From assembly GCA_014885115.2 (NCBI GenBank), contig WKLE02003785.1, positions 1 through 16,396 on the forward strand: a stretch of DNA of 16,396 bases, given 5' to 3'. This document shows, piece by piece, positions 16,021 through 16,396 of the stretch. The translations under genes were made by a program, and so were the position numbers. The notes below the pieces were generated by a model. It saw only the letters and a list, made by a program, of their open reading frames with translations. It had not been told where the DNA came from and searched no databases. Source of the stretch: Asterionellopsis glacialis (lineage: Eukaryota; Bacillariophyta; Plagiogrammaphyceae; Rhaphoneidales; Asterionellopsidaceae). The first letter of the stretch is position 1. Every line of letters starts with the position of its first letter.

Positions 16021-16396
16021 AATCCATCATGATAGAATCTCACTGCTGTTTTTTGTTGTTGTCTGTGGTGGATGAATGTGTGCAACCGGACTGGAACGCG
16101 TCCTTTTTTTAGAATAACAGGAGGAAAGATATTTTTTTTTCAAACAAAAACGATGTCCAATAGATATATTATTATTTCATTCCAAATACTACTGTTCTGT
16201 CCTTCGCCCCGTCCCTCCGAACTTTTCAAAAACCCGGAGATTTAAAAAAAATAGAAGGAGAAGCAAGACGAGATCTGCACTCCCTACACTAGTCCTAAGT
16301 ACAGCAAGTCTGTACCAGGTAGGTATAATACCCAAATTCGCAATAGATTCAAACGTACCATAGGAGTACATACATATATCCCAACCCATTTCTTAT
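16021..16396. other. Right-end stretch without a recognised feature
   Basis: No coding or RNA feature is supported here. It includes T-runs at about 16104-16110 and 16131-16140. No UGT-like sequence continues past about 16020. Confidence 0.4.

Noticed and set aside
1..16396. CRISPR arrays, tRNA or rRNA genes, transposon ORFs
   Set aside because: I saw no regularly spaced repeats, no cloverleaf with a GGTTCGAATCC-like arm, no rRNA-like blocks and no transposase or reverse transcriptase motifs.

Overview
The window looks like nuclear DNA from a photosynthetic eukaryote, most likely a diatom or another ochrophyte (inference). The support is as follows: AT-rich DNA; long proteins full of N, Q, D, S and K runs; one clear GT-AG intron; secreted or membrane-anchored proteins of types I associate with diatoms; a plant/alga-type MOT1 molybdate transporter; and a remnant of the chlorophyll enzyme magnesium chelatase subunit H. 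I saw no rRNA, tRNA, CRISPR array or intact transposon.

Layout, left to right. A gene on the minus strand runs off the left edge (1-574) and encodes a secreted protein that I do not recognise. A relic zone follows (about 985-1873). It holds a minus-strand fragment of magnesium chelatase subunit H and a plus-strand broken partial copy of the MOT1 gene found intact 11 kb downstream. At 2599-5272 is a two-exon gene for a single-pass membrane protein with an SGNH/GDSL-hydrolase-like domain. At 6005-6937 is a secreted, N-glycosylation-rich protein of unknown role. Convergent to it, at 7514-11413 on the minus strand, is the most striking gene: one polypeptide carrying a protein kinase domain, a C2H2 zinc finger and a complete PP2C phosphatase domain behind a basic N-terminus and a hydrophobic segment. 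An open frame just upstream (11510-11872) may be its first exon. A divergent spacer containing a perfect TGACGTCA site separates this gene from the intact MOT1 gene (12376-14175, plus). The right end holds no intact gene that I can support, but it does hold a decayed UDP-glycosyltransferase on the minus strand (about 15360-16020).

The genes do not form an obvious pathway. Two themes stand out. One is a kinase and an opposing phosphatase fused in one chain, possibly facing the secretory lumen or anchored in a membrane. The other is the density of gene relics (ChlH, MOT1, UGT), which points to repeated local duplication and decay. Two of the relics carry 4-bp duplications at short palindromes.
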